DNA from: Verrucomicrobiales bacterium
Lineage (GTDB): Bacteria; Verrucomicrobiota; Verrucomicrobiia; Verrucomicrobiales; DEV007
Length of the DNA stretch: 59,104 nt
Assembly (NCBI GenBank): GCA_029213025.1
Contig: JARGOZ010000024.1
Span: 1 to 59,104, forward strand
Direction of reading: 5' to 3'
In this document: positions 1 to 13,600 of the stretch, one piece after another
Numbering within the stretch: position 1 is the first letter of the stretch
Layout of the letters: every line of letters begins with the position of its first letter
Notes under the pieces: generated by a model
Told to the model about the DNA's origin: nothing
Seen by the model: only the letters and a program-made list of their open reading frames with translations
Database searches by the model: none
Position numbers and translations under genes: made by a program

Positions 1-1546
1 CGAGAACCAGATCGCGGGTGGCTTCGATTTCGCGGTTGAACCTGTATTTGTGTCCATCGATTTCTACCTCCAGTGAAATATCCGTTTGGAAACAGTCGAC
101 ACCGGAAGGAGCTCCGAACCTGAGATTTGCAGCCCCTCTCTGTCTGCCGAGCGGTGCAATTTTAAACGCCGCAGGTTTGTCAATACCTCCGCCCATACTC
201 AAACGGTAAGTACCGCTAACCGGCCGGGCCGCGCCACTGACGAATTCCCACTCCAACCGTATCTGGTTAGTGATATTGATATACTGCTGTGATTTCCAGT
301 TGATCGAAAGTGGCTCAGCTCGAAGAGGTAAATCGAGAAATTCCGTTTTTACACCATCCTCTATAAGAAAAGTGAAGCGGATCGATTCATCATCTATTTC
401 CAATGGGTAGGCGATATCGAACCGGCTTTCAGATCGCCCCACCACCGGGCGAATGTAATCGAAAGTAAATTCCTGACTTTTCCCGGGATCTATCTCATAT
501 CGAAGTGCGGCTTTGACCGGCTTCAAGCCACCGACTGACAAGGCTCCGACGATTCCTCTTTTGGGATTATTCGACTGATTGCGAATTGAAATGACCGCCC
601 GCACCATGCCTTTCTCGCCAAAAGCAGCGGTCCCGGCAGCCGAAAAGTCAGACTTGGCAGGTCCATGAATCAGCTCGTAAAACATTTTTCGACCCAGATC
701 GCTATGCGACTTCGCGTTCAAAAACTGAATCTCTTCAACATTTACATCTCTACCGCCCACATGAAACAGTCTTTTCAGCTTGTCTCCAATCAACGCCATG
801 CCGGCGAGCGGTTCCGCATCCGGGTCAGCAGCGCCGCCGGCCCTGATCAAAAAGCTCCCGGTATCCATAAACATTACATCATGGGCCTTGGCCATTCCCT
901 GAGCAGCTGTGGAGAACGGACGGGTGATGCCCCACTCTGCCGCTCCGCCCCCTTTGCTGATAGGAGTGGGCCCGAGTAATATCACATCGACGCCTCTCTT
1001 TCTGCATTCCCCGAGAATTTGATGCAGCGCTCTTCGGAAAGTAAAAATCGACATTCGCTTCAACGCATCGGTACCGCCGTACTGAATGATCATCAGATCC
1101 GGGTCATTCAAAAATGCATCGCTCGATATTCGCTGCAATCCGTTAAGAACACTGGAATTTGGTGCTGCGAGGTTTTCAAAACGAATCTCCGGCCCCCTCG
1201 ATTCGTCGAGTTTGAAATCCGCTCCGTCAGGGGGATTCAACTGCCGGACACCTCCGGTGTAAAAGAATTCCGAAGACAGTTTATTTAGAAAAACTCCGGC
1301 AAATCCGTTCAACGCATCGCCGCTAATTCTTTCAATTTCGTCTGCAGAATAGCCATTCAGATTTCCGTCTCCCAGCAGAACCACGTGAACGGGATCCCTG
1401 CCCTCCAGTTTTGCAAAAGTATTGCGCAAATACTTCTTGAGACGGTAGCGCTGCTCCAAAGATAAAGGAGAACTGAATACAGGAAGACAAAAACTGATGA
1501 TCAGTCCTGCAAAAAGTGTAATCAATCCGAATCGTCTAACCATCAT
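1..1546 (-). CDS. secreted SGNH/GDSL-hydrolase-like protein (3' end outside window)
   Basis: Open frame of about 515 codons on the reverse strand from ATG at 1546, with no stop before the left edge, so the C-terminus is missing. The N-terminus (MMVRRFGLITLF..., hydrophobic to about residue 26) looks like a signal peptide, so the product is probably exported. VVLLGDGN at residues 56-63 sits where SGNH hydrolases carry the GDS nucleophile block, QYGGTDAL further on resembles the Gly/Asn block, and FLNAKSHSDLGRKM resembles the C-terminal catalytic block. The nucleophile serine is replaced by glycine (G59-D60-G61), so hydrolytic activity is doubtful. The part after about residue 270 looks like beta-rich domains without a family I recognise. 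It follows megasynthase A in the same direction, but a terminator-like hairpin lies between them, so co-transcription is not implied. Confidence 0.6.
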   Translation of the reverse strand, partial: MMVRRFGLITLFAGLIISFCLPVFSSPLSLEQRYRLKKYLRNTFAKLEGRDPVHVVLLGDGNLNGYSADEIERISGDALNGFAGVFLNKLSSEFFYTGGVRQLNPPDGADFKLDESRGPEIRFENLAAPNSSVLNGLQRISSDAFLNDPDLMIIQYGGTDALKRMSIFTFRRALHQILGECRKRGVDVILLGPTPISKGGGAAEWGITRPFSTAAQGMAKAHDVMFMDTGSFLIRAGGAADPDAEPLAGMALIGDKLKRLFHVGGRDVNVEEIQFLNAKSHSDLGRKMFYELIHGPAKSDFSAAGTAAFGEKGMVRAVISIRNQSNNPKRGIVGALSVGGLKPVKAALRYEIDPGKSQEFTFDYIRPVVGRSESRFDIAYPLEIDDESIRFTFLIEDGVKTEFLDLPLRAEPLSINWKSQQYINITNQIRLEWEFVSGAARPVSGTYRLSMGGGIDKPAAFKIAPLGRQRGAANLRFGAPSGVDCFQTDISLEVEIDGHKYRFNREIEATRDLVL

Positions 1547-1589
1547 TCAATTTCCCCTTTGGTAAACGATTACATAATGAAGTGTCATA

Positions 1590-1626
1590 GAAAAAAGCCC
1601 CGATGTTTTTCATTACAAACGGGGCT
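1590..1626 (-). terminator. rho-independent terminator of megasynthase A
   Basis: Read on the reverse strand, a hairpin with arms AGCCCCG (1620-1626) and CGGGGCT (1596-1602), extendable by three A-T pairs past a bulge, is followed directly by a run of six T. It lies 27 bases after the stop codon of megasynthase A and before the start of the SGNH-like gene. Confidence 0.8.
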
Positions 1627-1652
1627 CTTCTGATGTTAAAATGTGAGTTTTT

Positions 1653-4600
1653 TTACGACTTTGAAGACTGCTTTTTCTTGAATCGACCCACCACATCTTC
1701 AGGCAGGAAGAACCCATTCATCTGCAGCCTCGCAGGCGATACATTCAGTGATTCAAGGTAGCGATAATGAGCCACCGTATCTTCGGTCGAAACCGGTCCT
1801 ACAGTTGGTCTCACATCGTCGGAAGCTCCGGTAAGCAAGCTGACCAAAATACATCCGGTGATTTCTCTCTTGTCCCTCTTGCCGAGGAACTGAATGAATC
1901 CACCTTCCATGCCTTCTGCCAGCGCGGCCGCATCTTCCGGCAGATAGACGGTTTCTTTTACCACGGTCGGCATCTTCAACTCGCCGCCGGTGGTGAAGAG
2001 AATATCATGTCTCTTGCTAAAACGCGCCACAGCCGCATCAACCTTGAATACAGGCGGGAAGCTGTAGTCCACAACCAGAGCACCCGGCTTCAGCAAATCG
2101 ATATTGAGAACGCCCGGCAGATTGGACGAAGCCACGACAAGCGAACCTTCATAGACCTCCGGAGGCAGTGCACCGCCATTCTTCACAATATCCACTGAGC
2201 CCTTGTATCCAAATGCCCTGATCTCATCACGGTGGCGGGCCATCTGGTCATCCGTCTGGTATGGATCACAGAGTATAATCTGTTTGGGATGTTCCAACAC
2301 CTCCAGCATGAGCCGGAGAGTTCCAAATCCAATCGATCCAAGTCCAACCACGGACAAAACCTCATCTTTCAATTTCCGGTCGGTTTCCGCCAAAATGCCT
2401 TCAACTGACTTCACAATTGTCGCGGCTCTCGTGGCGTCGCCCGTGGTGATCTCAGGCACATCCATCCCTTCGATCCATTTTTCCACTTCACGCGCATAGT
2501 CCGTAGCCATTGCGATCACCCCGGTGAGTGACACAGTCCTCGCCCCGGTCTTCGACGCCATCTTCAGAGCTTCAATAGTCAATGATTTGACCACACTCTG
2601 TTTCTTGAAGAAGTCTGCTTCGTAACAGGGCAGCATTATCACTCCGATATTTCCTTCGGGAAGATGATAAATATTGGTCAAGCGTGGCTTGTTGGCGAAC
2701 AGACGCTCGGAAATTTGATCACGGGTCAATCCGGATGCCGCAGCCAATGTCTCTGGAATGTAGGTAATCGCTACACCATCCAGCTCAGGAAGGGAATCGG
2801 GAGCCAATTCGATCTCGATGTGATCCAGATCGTCCAACTCGACCTCTTCCCCGAGGGTTCCCGCACTTCCGGAATTCGGGCCGCCTGCATCAATGTAGGC
2901 AGCCAGCTGTTCGACCGTCGGGTGAGTCAGGAAAGCGTCAACCGGAACCTCACAACCCGTTTTATCAGTGACTTCAACAAGAATCCGCAGAGCCATCAAA
3001 GAATCCCCTCCCAGTTCGAAGAAGTTGTCTGTGATACCAAATTCTGTAGTTTCGAAATTACCACTGAAGACGTCCCAAAGTGCTTTCTGGGTTTCCGTCT
3101 CGGGGTCAACCCGTTTGTCGGAATCCGAACCGAATTTCGGTGAAGGCAACCTCTTCCGGTCGGTCTTCTTGTTGGGAGTAAGAGGAAATTCCTTCATCTC
3201 CTGAAAATAGGCCGGAACATAACTGGCAGGCAGTTTGTCAGCGAGGTAACTGCGAAGTGACGAACTGTCAGCGACGCCGTCACCTTCGGCAATGTAGTAT
3301 CCCACCAGCCCTTCACCGGACGGCAAATCTTCGCGCTTGGCAACAACCGCGGACTTGATCCCCGGGAAGGTTTCCATTTGAGCCTCGATATCTCCCAGCT
3401 CGATTCGAACACCGCGAACTTTGACCTGGAAATCAACACGCCCGAGACATTCCAAACGACCGTCTCTGTTCCATCTTGCCAAATCGCCGGTGCGATACAA
3501 ACGCCTGGTTTTGCCACCAATTTCTATCTTCTGAAACGCCTCTTCTGTCAGTTCAGGACGATTGCGATAGCCTCTGGCGAGGCCGTCTCCACCAATCCAG
3601 AGTTCCCCGGTGAACCCGGCTGGAACAGGACTGTGATTCGAATCAAGGATGTAGATTTCGGTATTCGTGATGGGTCGCCCAATCGTTACAGAGCCTTCAT
3701 CCTCAGCCATCTTCTCGACAGTTGACCAGACAGTGGTTTCAGTTGGTCCATACAGGTTCCAAACTTCTTTCGCCGAATTGACCAAAGTATTGGCCAAATT
3801 GCGATTCAACGCTTCGCCACCGCAAAGAGCGCGCAGTTCGCTGTTACCTTCCCACCCTGAGTCGAGAAGCATTTGCCAGGTTGCGGGCGTAGCCTGCATC
3901 ACAGTGATATCTTCCTCATTGAGTAGATTTGCGATCCGGCGACCGTCTTTCACATCATCCGCACCGGCAATCACTACAGTGGCCCCGGCCAGCAGCGGCA
4001 GGAACATTTCCAGCAAGGATATATCAAAGGAAAGAGTTGTCACCGCAAGCAGCTTATCTTCACTGGTCATACCCGGAGTCTCCAGCATTGACGAGAGGAA
4101 ATTTACCGCGGCACGATGAGGTATCTCCACCCCTTTGGGAATACCCGTAGAACCGGAAGTGTAGATAATGTAAGCAAGTGATTTCGCCGTAACTCCCGAC
4201 ACTACAGGAGCGTCAGCTGTCGACTCGACATTCTGTATATTGATTACTATGAAATCATTTGCCGCCGAAATTTTGGAAGTCTCATCCGAAACCAGCACAG
4301 AATGCGGGCTGGCATCAGCCAGCATCATACTGAGTCGCTCCGCCGGGAATTCGGGATCAAGTGGCACGTAAGTACCTCCCGCCTTCATCACACCGAGAAG
4401 AGCAGCAATCATGGTAGGTGAGCGCTCCAGCATTACTGCGACATTATCTCCGGCTTTCAGTCCCTCGCTGACAAGTCGTTTCGCAATCCCGTTGGCTTTG
4501 CGATTCAGCTGTCCGTAAGTCACGTGAGTATCGCCGTAGATTACTGCCGTATCTTCATCGCGCTTAGCAGCGGAGTCTTCTATCAATTCATGAAGAAGCG

Positions 4601-7600
4601 CATCCTTGTCATAAGCCGAAGCTGTTTCATTCCACTCTTCGAGAACCTTCGTTTCACCATCCTCATCAAGAAGTTGAATACCCGATATTCTGGCATTCGG
4701 CGATTTCACCATGGCACGAAGAACCTGCTCATAGAGCGCGCTTAACTCAGCAATCGTCTCTTCATCAAACAGGTCGCGATTATATTGCCAGCAACCAAAA
4801 AGATTTCCGCCCGCTTCTTCAACCACGAGAGTAATCTCAAACTGTGCCTGACGAGTCGTCAAATCGATGGTTTCCATCGAAAGATCACCTACATGGAAAG
4901 TGTGACCGCCCTGTCCGATAAGGAATACAGCGATACCCTGTTCGTCGATTCCCGGAATTCTCTCCATAGAGAAACTGACCTGGAAGAGAGGGGAACGACC
5001 CGGGTCGCGGGGAACATTCAGCTTCTCGACGAGGCGTGACATCGGATAATGTTGATTTTCCAACGCTCCGTTCACGCTGTCCCGGTTGCGGATCAGGTAT
5101 TCCGACACAGTAGGATCGTCGTCTACCGAACTTCTGACCGGAACCGGATTGATGAAGTAGCCGACAAGGCTTTGCAATTCCGGCTGGCTTCGCCCGGCCA
5201 GAGGGACGCCAACCACCAAATCATCCTGTCTGCAATAACGGTGCAAAAGGATGTCGTAGGCGGAAAGGAGCGTGGTAAAAAGAGTCGCATTACAATCTTT
5301 AGAAAGCTGCCCGACTTCCTCGGTTAAGTTTTCGTCCAATTGGAATCCATAAGTAGCCCCGTTAAAGGTTTGAACAGATGGACGAGGCCGATCAGTAGGC
5401 AGATCTATGACGGGAGGAGCTCCGGCCATGTGGTCTTTCCAGTATTCGAGCATTCTGTCTCCGGATTCACTCTCCAGGTGAGCAATCTCCCAGTTTACAT
5501 AGTCAGCAAAGCTGGCTTCCTGCGGCTCGACTTTTGGAGTAATGCCGCCTTTGAAAGAGAAGTAATACTCGATCAGATCCTGCATCATTACTGCGACCGA
5601 CCAGGCGTCGGACACGATGTGATGCATACTAAGCAATGCGACATGAGCCTTGTCTGCGGTCTTGAACAACTCAAGACGAACTACAGGCCCCCGCTCCAGA
5701 TTAAATGGGCGGTTCGCGTGTTCAGTGATGAGCTCTTTGAGTTGCTCATCATCGAGGTTTGAACAGTCGTGCTCTCTGAAATCAAATGCCCGGTTGTGTT
5801 GCAGCATTTGAACCGGCTCGCCGTTGCGGGTTGTGAACGAAACGTCGAACATCGGGTGACGCTCAAACAGAAGCCCAAACGCCTTCTTCATCGCTTCGTG
5901 ATCGAGAAGAGGACGGAACTTCCCGGAGAACACCAGGTTGTAAGCTGATGAATCCGGTGCCAACCGGTTCAGGAACCAAAGAGCTTTCTGGCCCTCGGAA
6001 AGAGGAAATACCTCCGGCATTTCTCCGGTTGCTTCGAATTCCACGAGATCCAGAGAACTTCCAGCTCCACCACCACCGGCAGCGCCACCGCTTTCAATCA
6101 GTTTTTCCAAAACCGGCACAGAAAGATCGCGAATATTCGGGCCGTTTAGCACGGAACCCATCGGCATCGACATTCCGAGTTTGTCTTCGATCCGGTTGAC
6201 CAGCTCAATCGCCATCAAAGAATCGAGACCGAGATTGGTCAGCGGAGTATCTTTATCAAGCCTCGCCGAGTCAGTGCCTAGAACAGCACCCACCTGGGCA
6301 GCGATCAAGTCTTCCACCATTCCCATTCTCTTGTCCGCCGGAGCCTCAAGAATTCTGGCAGCCATTGAATCGCCACCGCCACTTGAAGAACGCGGAACAA
6401 CGGGAAGGAACATGTCGGACCCGCCAACGGAAGGACTGAAACGAGCCAGAGCCTGCCAGTCGCAACGAGCGCAACCAAGCTGGGTCGCAGATGTCTGGAT
6501 GCCCTGTCCGAAGAGTTGCAGGGTCTCGTCCATATTAGTGGCACCGAGCCCGACCAGCTCGAGATATTGCTGGGTTTTCTCGTTTCGAGCCACAAATCCC
6601 GCTCCGATCAATGCACCCCAGTTGAAGGTCAGTGAATTTAATCCAAGCGAACGTCTATAGAAAGCCAACTGATCGAGGAACACATTCCCCGCGTTGTAGT
6701 TTGACTGTTTCACCGCACCGATAAAGGCGGAGAAGGATGAGAAGCAGATGAAGTCATCAAGATCGATTCCCAATGTCGCCTTGTGCAGGTTCCAGGCCCC
6801 CAGCATTTTCGGCAGAAGGACATTATCAAAACGTTTCTCATCCAGTTCCACGATGAACTCGTCATCCAGAACCATTGCACCGTGAACCACACCTATGAGT
6901 TTATGGTCACTTTTCTGCACTTCAGCCACAGCTTTTGACACGTCATCCGGATTGGTTACATCGCCCCGAATGTCGAAAACGGTGCCGCCATCTTCTCTGA
7001 GATTTGCGACTTTCTCGAGAGCGTCATCTTTGGGACCTGAGCGACTCATCAAAGCAAAATGACGAGCCCCGTTGTCATGCATCCACTGCGCTAATTCGAG
7101 ACCAAAACCACCGGCTCCACCAGTGATGAGGTACGTCCCGGCACTTTTGAAACGATGCCCGTCTTCTGTCGGGCGACCGATTTCGATCTCGTCGACGTCA
7201 AAGTTGAGCACGTTCTTTCCGATATGTTTACCGGCTGCCATAAAACGGAACGCATCAACCACTTCGGTAATCGGGAATACGTGGTTTGGAAGAGGCTTGT
7301 AGTCTCCTGCGTAGAAATGCTTCTCCAGGTCGGAAAACATTTCAGCTACATACTTCGGCTTTTGCTGGAGGTGCTGAGCCAAATCAATCACAAAGAAACT
7401 GATGTTGTTTCGCAGCGGTTCCAGTCCAATCCTGGAGTTTCCGTACACATCCACTTTACCGATTTCCAGGTATCGACCAAAAGTCTTAAGCACGCTGAAG
7501 TTTTTCGGAATGAAGTCGCCCGCCAGTGAATTCAGAACCGCATCCACACCCTCACCGTTGGTGATCTCCATGATCCGGTCGGCAAATTCAAGGGTTCGGG

Positions 7601-10600
7601 AATCCAGCACATGATCAACTCCTGCATCAATCAGCAATTGGCGCTTCTCAGGCGTACCCGCCGTGGAGAAAATCGTCAGTCCAAGATGTTTCGCGATTTG
7701 GATTGCAGCCTGACCTACACCACCGGTTCCGGCATGTATGAGAATACTTTCCCCTTTCTCCATCCGCGCCAACTCATTGATCGCGTAATGTGTTGTCAGG
7801 AACACAGTTGGAAGAGTTGCTGCATCCACGTGAGACATCGACTCCGGTTTCCGGAACACCATGCTGCGATGGACAGTTACGTAGCTGCGGAAGCAATAAG
7901 GTGCCATTCCCACTACGCAATCCCCCACTTTCAGATCCTTAATTCCGGAACCTACTTTAGTAATAACTCCGGAGAAGTCATCACCGAACCATTTCAAGTC
8001 GACAGGATTTCCCGGGTACATTCCGAGAGCTTTCATCACGTCCCTGAAGTTGATCCCCCCGGCCTTGATTTGGATTTCGATTTCCTCCGATTCAGGATCA
8101 CGGCGCGTAGTCTCGTTGAGACTGAGGTTTGTCAAAATCCCCGGCTTATCAATCTGTAAGCGATAGGGAAGCACCGTTCCGTTCTTCTGAACTGCATTAC
8201 AAGTCCTCTTCTCCAGCTCGTCCATCTTGACCCGGTGAACACGTCGAACGTATCTGCCGTTGCCCCTGAGTGCGACCTCATGCTCACCATTGGAAAGAAG
8301 AATTTCGTCGGTTAGGTCATCGATTTCTTTACTCGAACCTTTTTCGTCGAGATCGACCTGGATCCACTGGAATTCAGGATGCTCGTTATTGGCTACCCTG
8401 AGCAATCCGGTGATCGGAGCAGACGCGAGCCCGGGGATGCTGTCATTTTCAAGCACCGGCATCGTTCCCCGGGTGAGGAAAAATACCGAAGGTTTTCTAA
8501 CCCACTCACGAGAAGTCAACATTTTCACGAGACTGTGAGCACTCCTCACTCCGGTATCCTGCGCCTTGTTTAATGTCTCCAGATCGATTTTTTCAGCTCT
8601 GGGATGGTCCAAACAGAGTGAATGAACGATTACCTTGGGCGCTTCGCTTTCGAGATCAAATTCGGCCAGTCTTTCTTCGACTTCAGCAGAGTAACCGCCG
8701 GTAAGAATGACCTTTACGCCGCGCTTCTCCAGAGAACTCTGAAGCTTCTTGCCAACGCCCGAGTAGTCCGACATCACCAGATAGACTTCCAAAGCTTCAG
8801 GCTCGGCTTTCTCTTCGGTAGGAACTCCATCTTCCGAAGCCGGTTCCGGAATTTCCACCGGGTCCGGTGCACGGGCAACCAAACAGGCCTGCTGGTCTTC
8901 TTTCTCATCAAATGACGAGATGAAACTGGTTACCTCGCGATAGCCACAGAACGTGAGTAAGCCTTCCCACTGCTTGCGGGAAAGCAATGCGGAATGCTCA
9001 CGCAATTCCTTATCGGTGAATCTCCACCAACCGCCGAGAAGTCCAAACACATTATCCAGAGCCGCACGTCTCCAGGTCACTTCGAGGAACATCAAAATCC
9101 CGTCGGGAGCAAGGCAACGTTGAAGATTTTTCAGGGTTTCTTTGAGATCAGTCGTGGCATGAATCACGTTCGATGCGAGCACGATATCGTATTTGTGAAG
9201 TCCAACCTGATGCTCAGGATCTCTTTCACAGTCGAACATTTTGTATTCCACCCAGGGATAATTTTCCCCGAACTTTTCCTCCGCCGTCTGAAGGAACAAA
9301 GGACCGTTGTCGGTGAACACATATTCCGTCCGGTCGGAAGGAAATATTTCCAATATCCGGGATGTCAGAGATCCCGTGCCGGCACCCACTTCGAGAACCC
9401 GTATGGCACGGCGTTCCGGTACTTTGGAAACCGCAGCTTCAAGCGCGTCCTTGATTTGCTCGTTGATAACCGGAAAATCGGCCCCTTCCCGATAGAACCG
9501 CTCCATGATATGCCCTGATCCGCCCGGGAAAAGAACTTCCAGAGGATCAACTTCGCCCGAAAGTACTCCGGCCAGGTTGGGTCCGGCAGCGCGCTGTAGA
9601 TCAACCTCGGAGGCAAACTGAGGCAACTCCATTTCGAGGCGGTCAAGATCACCCAGCATGTCGGCTGAAAAATCCGGGAGACTGATTACTTTCCACTCTC
9701 CGTTATCAACGTCTTTCAACACACCGCCCTCCTGCAGGGCGACGAACTGGCCATGCACCAACTTCGCGTGGTGGCTTGCAATGTTCAGTTCCGACATCAA
9801 TTCTTCCGTCGTAATGATGTCTCCCACCTTAGGAGCCCATCCCAACTCAATGTAGGAATTTACGATGAAGTTAAATGCAACTTCATCCAGTTTAGGCAGG
9901 AACTTCATGTAATGATCATGCAAGCCCCGAGCCTCATAGTGCTCCTGCAAATTGGATTTTGCAGCGGCTACTATTTCAGCAGGAGACGCAAGTCCATTGG
10001 CCCCGTCGATTCGGGTTCCCTTAAGGAGAGATTGCTCCCATTTCGCCTGATAGACGCACTTATCGAGATCTTCTCCGTCGTTCTGTTCGACACGATCAGC
10101 TCTGAACCCGAGGATTTCGGCGACCAGTTTTCCGTCATCATCAAACACATCGATATCTGCGATGATATACTCACGATCATTATCTGAATTCACTCTCGCA
10201 TTCCCCCAGAGGCGATGAGGAGGTTTGTCGGTGTACAACCTGATGCTTCGAATCGCTGCCGGCAGATAGAAGTAATCAACTCCTTTCGCACCGTCAGGGA
10301 TTACCTGACCACCTTTCACAGGGTGGAAACAGGCGTCAAGCACAGCAGGATGGAAAAAGTAATCAGGAATCGAATCATGCAGTCCTTCCGGAGCCACGAT
10401 TTCCGCTAGAGATTCCCCGTCCCGCCGCCAAACGTTTTCCAGGTGCTGAAACAAGGGGCGAAACTGATATCCGGCATCCTCGTAATCCTGGTAGTATTTC
10501 TCATGGGTGAAATACTCATCCATGCGCGCCTTCACCTCTTCGAGATCGATGGTTTTGTTCTCGGGAAGAGGTTGTTTGCGGATTACGCCCTGAGAATTGA

Positions 10601-13600
10601 GATCCCACTCCTTCTTATCTCCGGTTGAGCTGAAAATCTGAAAGATCCGGGTGTCGGGATCGAAAACCACTTCAACGGTGGGAACTTTGGTTTCGGAAAC
10701 GAAGAGTGCTTTCTTCATTTCCAGATCTTCCACGACGTAGTTCTCGCCGGGGAACATCTTGCGGGCTACGGCCAGGCCAATCTCACCATATCCCGAAGCC
10801 GGGAAAACGACACTGTCCCAGAATCTGTGATCATCCAACCAGGTAAAATAGCGGGGATCGAGTTCAAATCTCCACGTAGGTCTGGGAGCCGGCTGTTTTA
10901 ATCCCAGAAGCGGGTGTTCGAGGTCTGCACAGCGGAGGTATTCCCCTTCCTCTGATTCCAACCAGAATTTTTCTTTCTGCCACGCATAATTCGGCAGACG
11001 AACGCCAAAACTCTCGGACTGATTGACCGCTTCCCATGCAATTTCATGACCGCTGTTGTGCAGCTTCGCCAGATTTGACAGCATCTCAAGAGATTCATCT
11101 GTCTTCCGCTTGAGACTGGAAAAATATTCGCCCTTCTTCCCTTGCTCCGAAAGGCATTCCATGATCGGATTCTGGAGAGCTGGGTGAGGCCCCAACTCAA
11201 GGAAGGTGTCTTCCCCGGCCCGAATCAAACCACTCAAAGCGGGTGCGAAAAGAACGGACTCCCTCACATTTCTCCACCAGTACATGCCGTCCAGATCCTC
11301 ACCGGAATGGACTCCACCGGTTACCGTGGAGATATAGGGGATGGTTGTTGGCCGCGGTTTAATGCCGGCCAAAGTTTCGAGGAGTTCCTCTTTAATCGGT
11401 TCCATCTGGTGGGTGTGGAACGCGTAATCGATCCTCAGCCAGCGGACAAATTTCTGCTGAGCCTCCAACTCTTCCACGACCTCCTCCAGAGGACCTGTAT
11501 CTCCCGCAAGGGTCAACATGTTGGGACTGTTTACCACAGCCACCTGAACCTGCTCTTCCCGCCCGGCGAGAAGTTTCTTTGCTTCCGATTCGTTGATTCC
11601 GACAGCAACCATGCGTCCGTTTCCGCCGGTGGAATCCTGCAGCCGGGAACGGTGATAAATGACCGTCACCGCATCTTCCATCGTGTAAGCACCGGCAACG
11701 TACGCTGCGGCTACCTCACCCACGGAGTGACCTACGACCTTGGACGGCGTAATTCCCCACGACTTCCAAAGTTCCGCCAAAGCAACCTGCAGACCGAAAA
11801 TCGCCGGCTGGGCGATATTGGTCTTATTGATCTGCGATGATTCCTCATCTTTGCACATCTCATCAATCAGCGACCAACCAGCCAGCGGCTTGAGATATTT
11901 GTCGATATCTTCCAGCACAGCGCGGAAAACCGGCTCGCGCTTGATCAAGTCCTGACCCATTCGCCACCACTGGGCACCCTGACCGGTAAAAACGAAAACA
12001 ACAGGATGTGCATCGCCGGGTTTCCCGATGATAACCTGGTCTGTTTCATTGCCGGCCAGCCATTCGGTAAGCTGCTCCGCCAACTCCCGGTGATCTTTTC
12101 CAATTACCGAAATTCGCGAGTCGTGATGCTCTCTCTTGGCACCGGCTGCCGCTGCAATTCTCTTGATATCAATATCCTCGTGAGAACGCAGGTATCTGCG
12201 CCACTTCACTACCGTATCGCGAAGCGCATCGTCACCCCGACCTGAAATCGGAAGGAGGACAGGACGATCAGCTTGCGGCTTTTTCCTGCCTTCCTTCGAC
12301 GATTCCGCAGTTGCGGGATTCGCCTCGAGAACAATGTGAGAATTGGTTCCTCCGAAACCGAAACTGTTTACTGCTGTAACAGGCAAATACCCTTCGAGGT
12401 GAGGCAAAGGCTGGGCCTTATCAGCCACAACAAGCTTGAACTCATCAAACGGAATATTCGGGTTGGGAGTCTTGAAATTAAGATTCGGAGGTACCGTGTC
12501 GTGATACAAAACAAGAGCAGCTTTGATCAGTCCGGCAGCACCGGACCCGGACTCAAGGTGTCCCACATTTGTTTTTACGGAACCAATTAAACAGGTGTCC
12601 CCTTCATCCCTACCCCTGGCGAGAACCTGCCCGAGAGCCCGGGTTTCAATTGGGTCTCCCACAGGTGTTCCCGTTCCGTGAGCTTCCATGTAGCGAACCT
12701 GCTTTGGCTCCATACCGGCCTGCTTGTAGGCGATATTTAACATCTCGGCCTGAGTCTCCACACCGGGAACCGTCATGGAAGAAGTGTTTCCGTCCTGATT
12801 GATGACCGCAGCACGAATCGTACAATAGACTCTGTCACCGTCTTTCTGTGCCTGGGAAAGCGGTTTAATGACCAACATTCCCGCTCCTTCGCCACGAACG
12901 TAGCCGTTGGCGCGGGCATCAAAGGCAAAACATTGCCCGCTGGGAGACAACATGGTTGCTTTGGAGAATCCGATCGAAGCATCGGGAGTCAACAGGGCAT
13001 TTACACCACCGGCCAGCGCCATAGTGGCCTGACCTCCCCAGATGCTCTCACAGGCCAGGTTCACCGCCACCAGGGCCGAAGAACAGGCTGTGTCGACCGA
13101 AACTGCGGGCCCCTTTAAATCGAAAAGATAAGAGATCCGGTTGGAAGCGATGGATAGAGTTGACCCCGAGTTGGTGTGAACATCTACATTGCGGGGATCG
13201 CTCTGCGCTACATTGGCGTAGTCATTCGAAGCGATACCTACATAAACTGCAGTTTCAGTTCCACGCAGGCTCTTTGGTGGAATACCGGCGTCCTCAAGAG
13301 ATTCCCAGGCGGTTTCGAGCAACCAGCGCTGCTGGGGATCCATGCGCAACGCCTCCCGCGGGGAAATACCGAAAAATTGTGCATCAAATTTGTCAAAATC
13401 ATGTACAAAACCACCCCATTTAGTGATCATCTTGCCCGGTATATCCACGTTCTCGTGGTGCCAGCGTTCCCGGTTCCAGCGATCCTCAGGAACGGGAACG
13501 ATACCGGAGCGACCCTCCATAAGCATCTCCCAGAAGGATTCAGGACCCGAGACGCCTCCCGGAAAGCGACAGCCTATACCAACAATAGCCAAAGGCTCGC

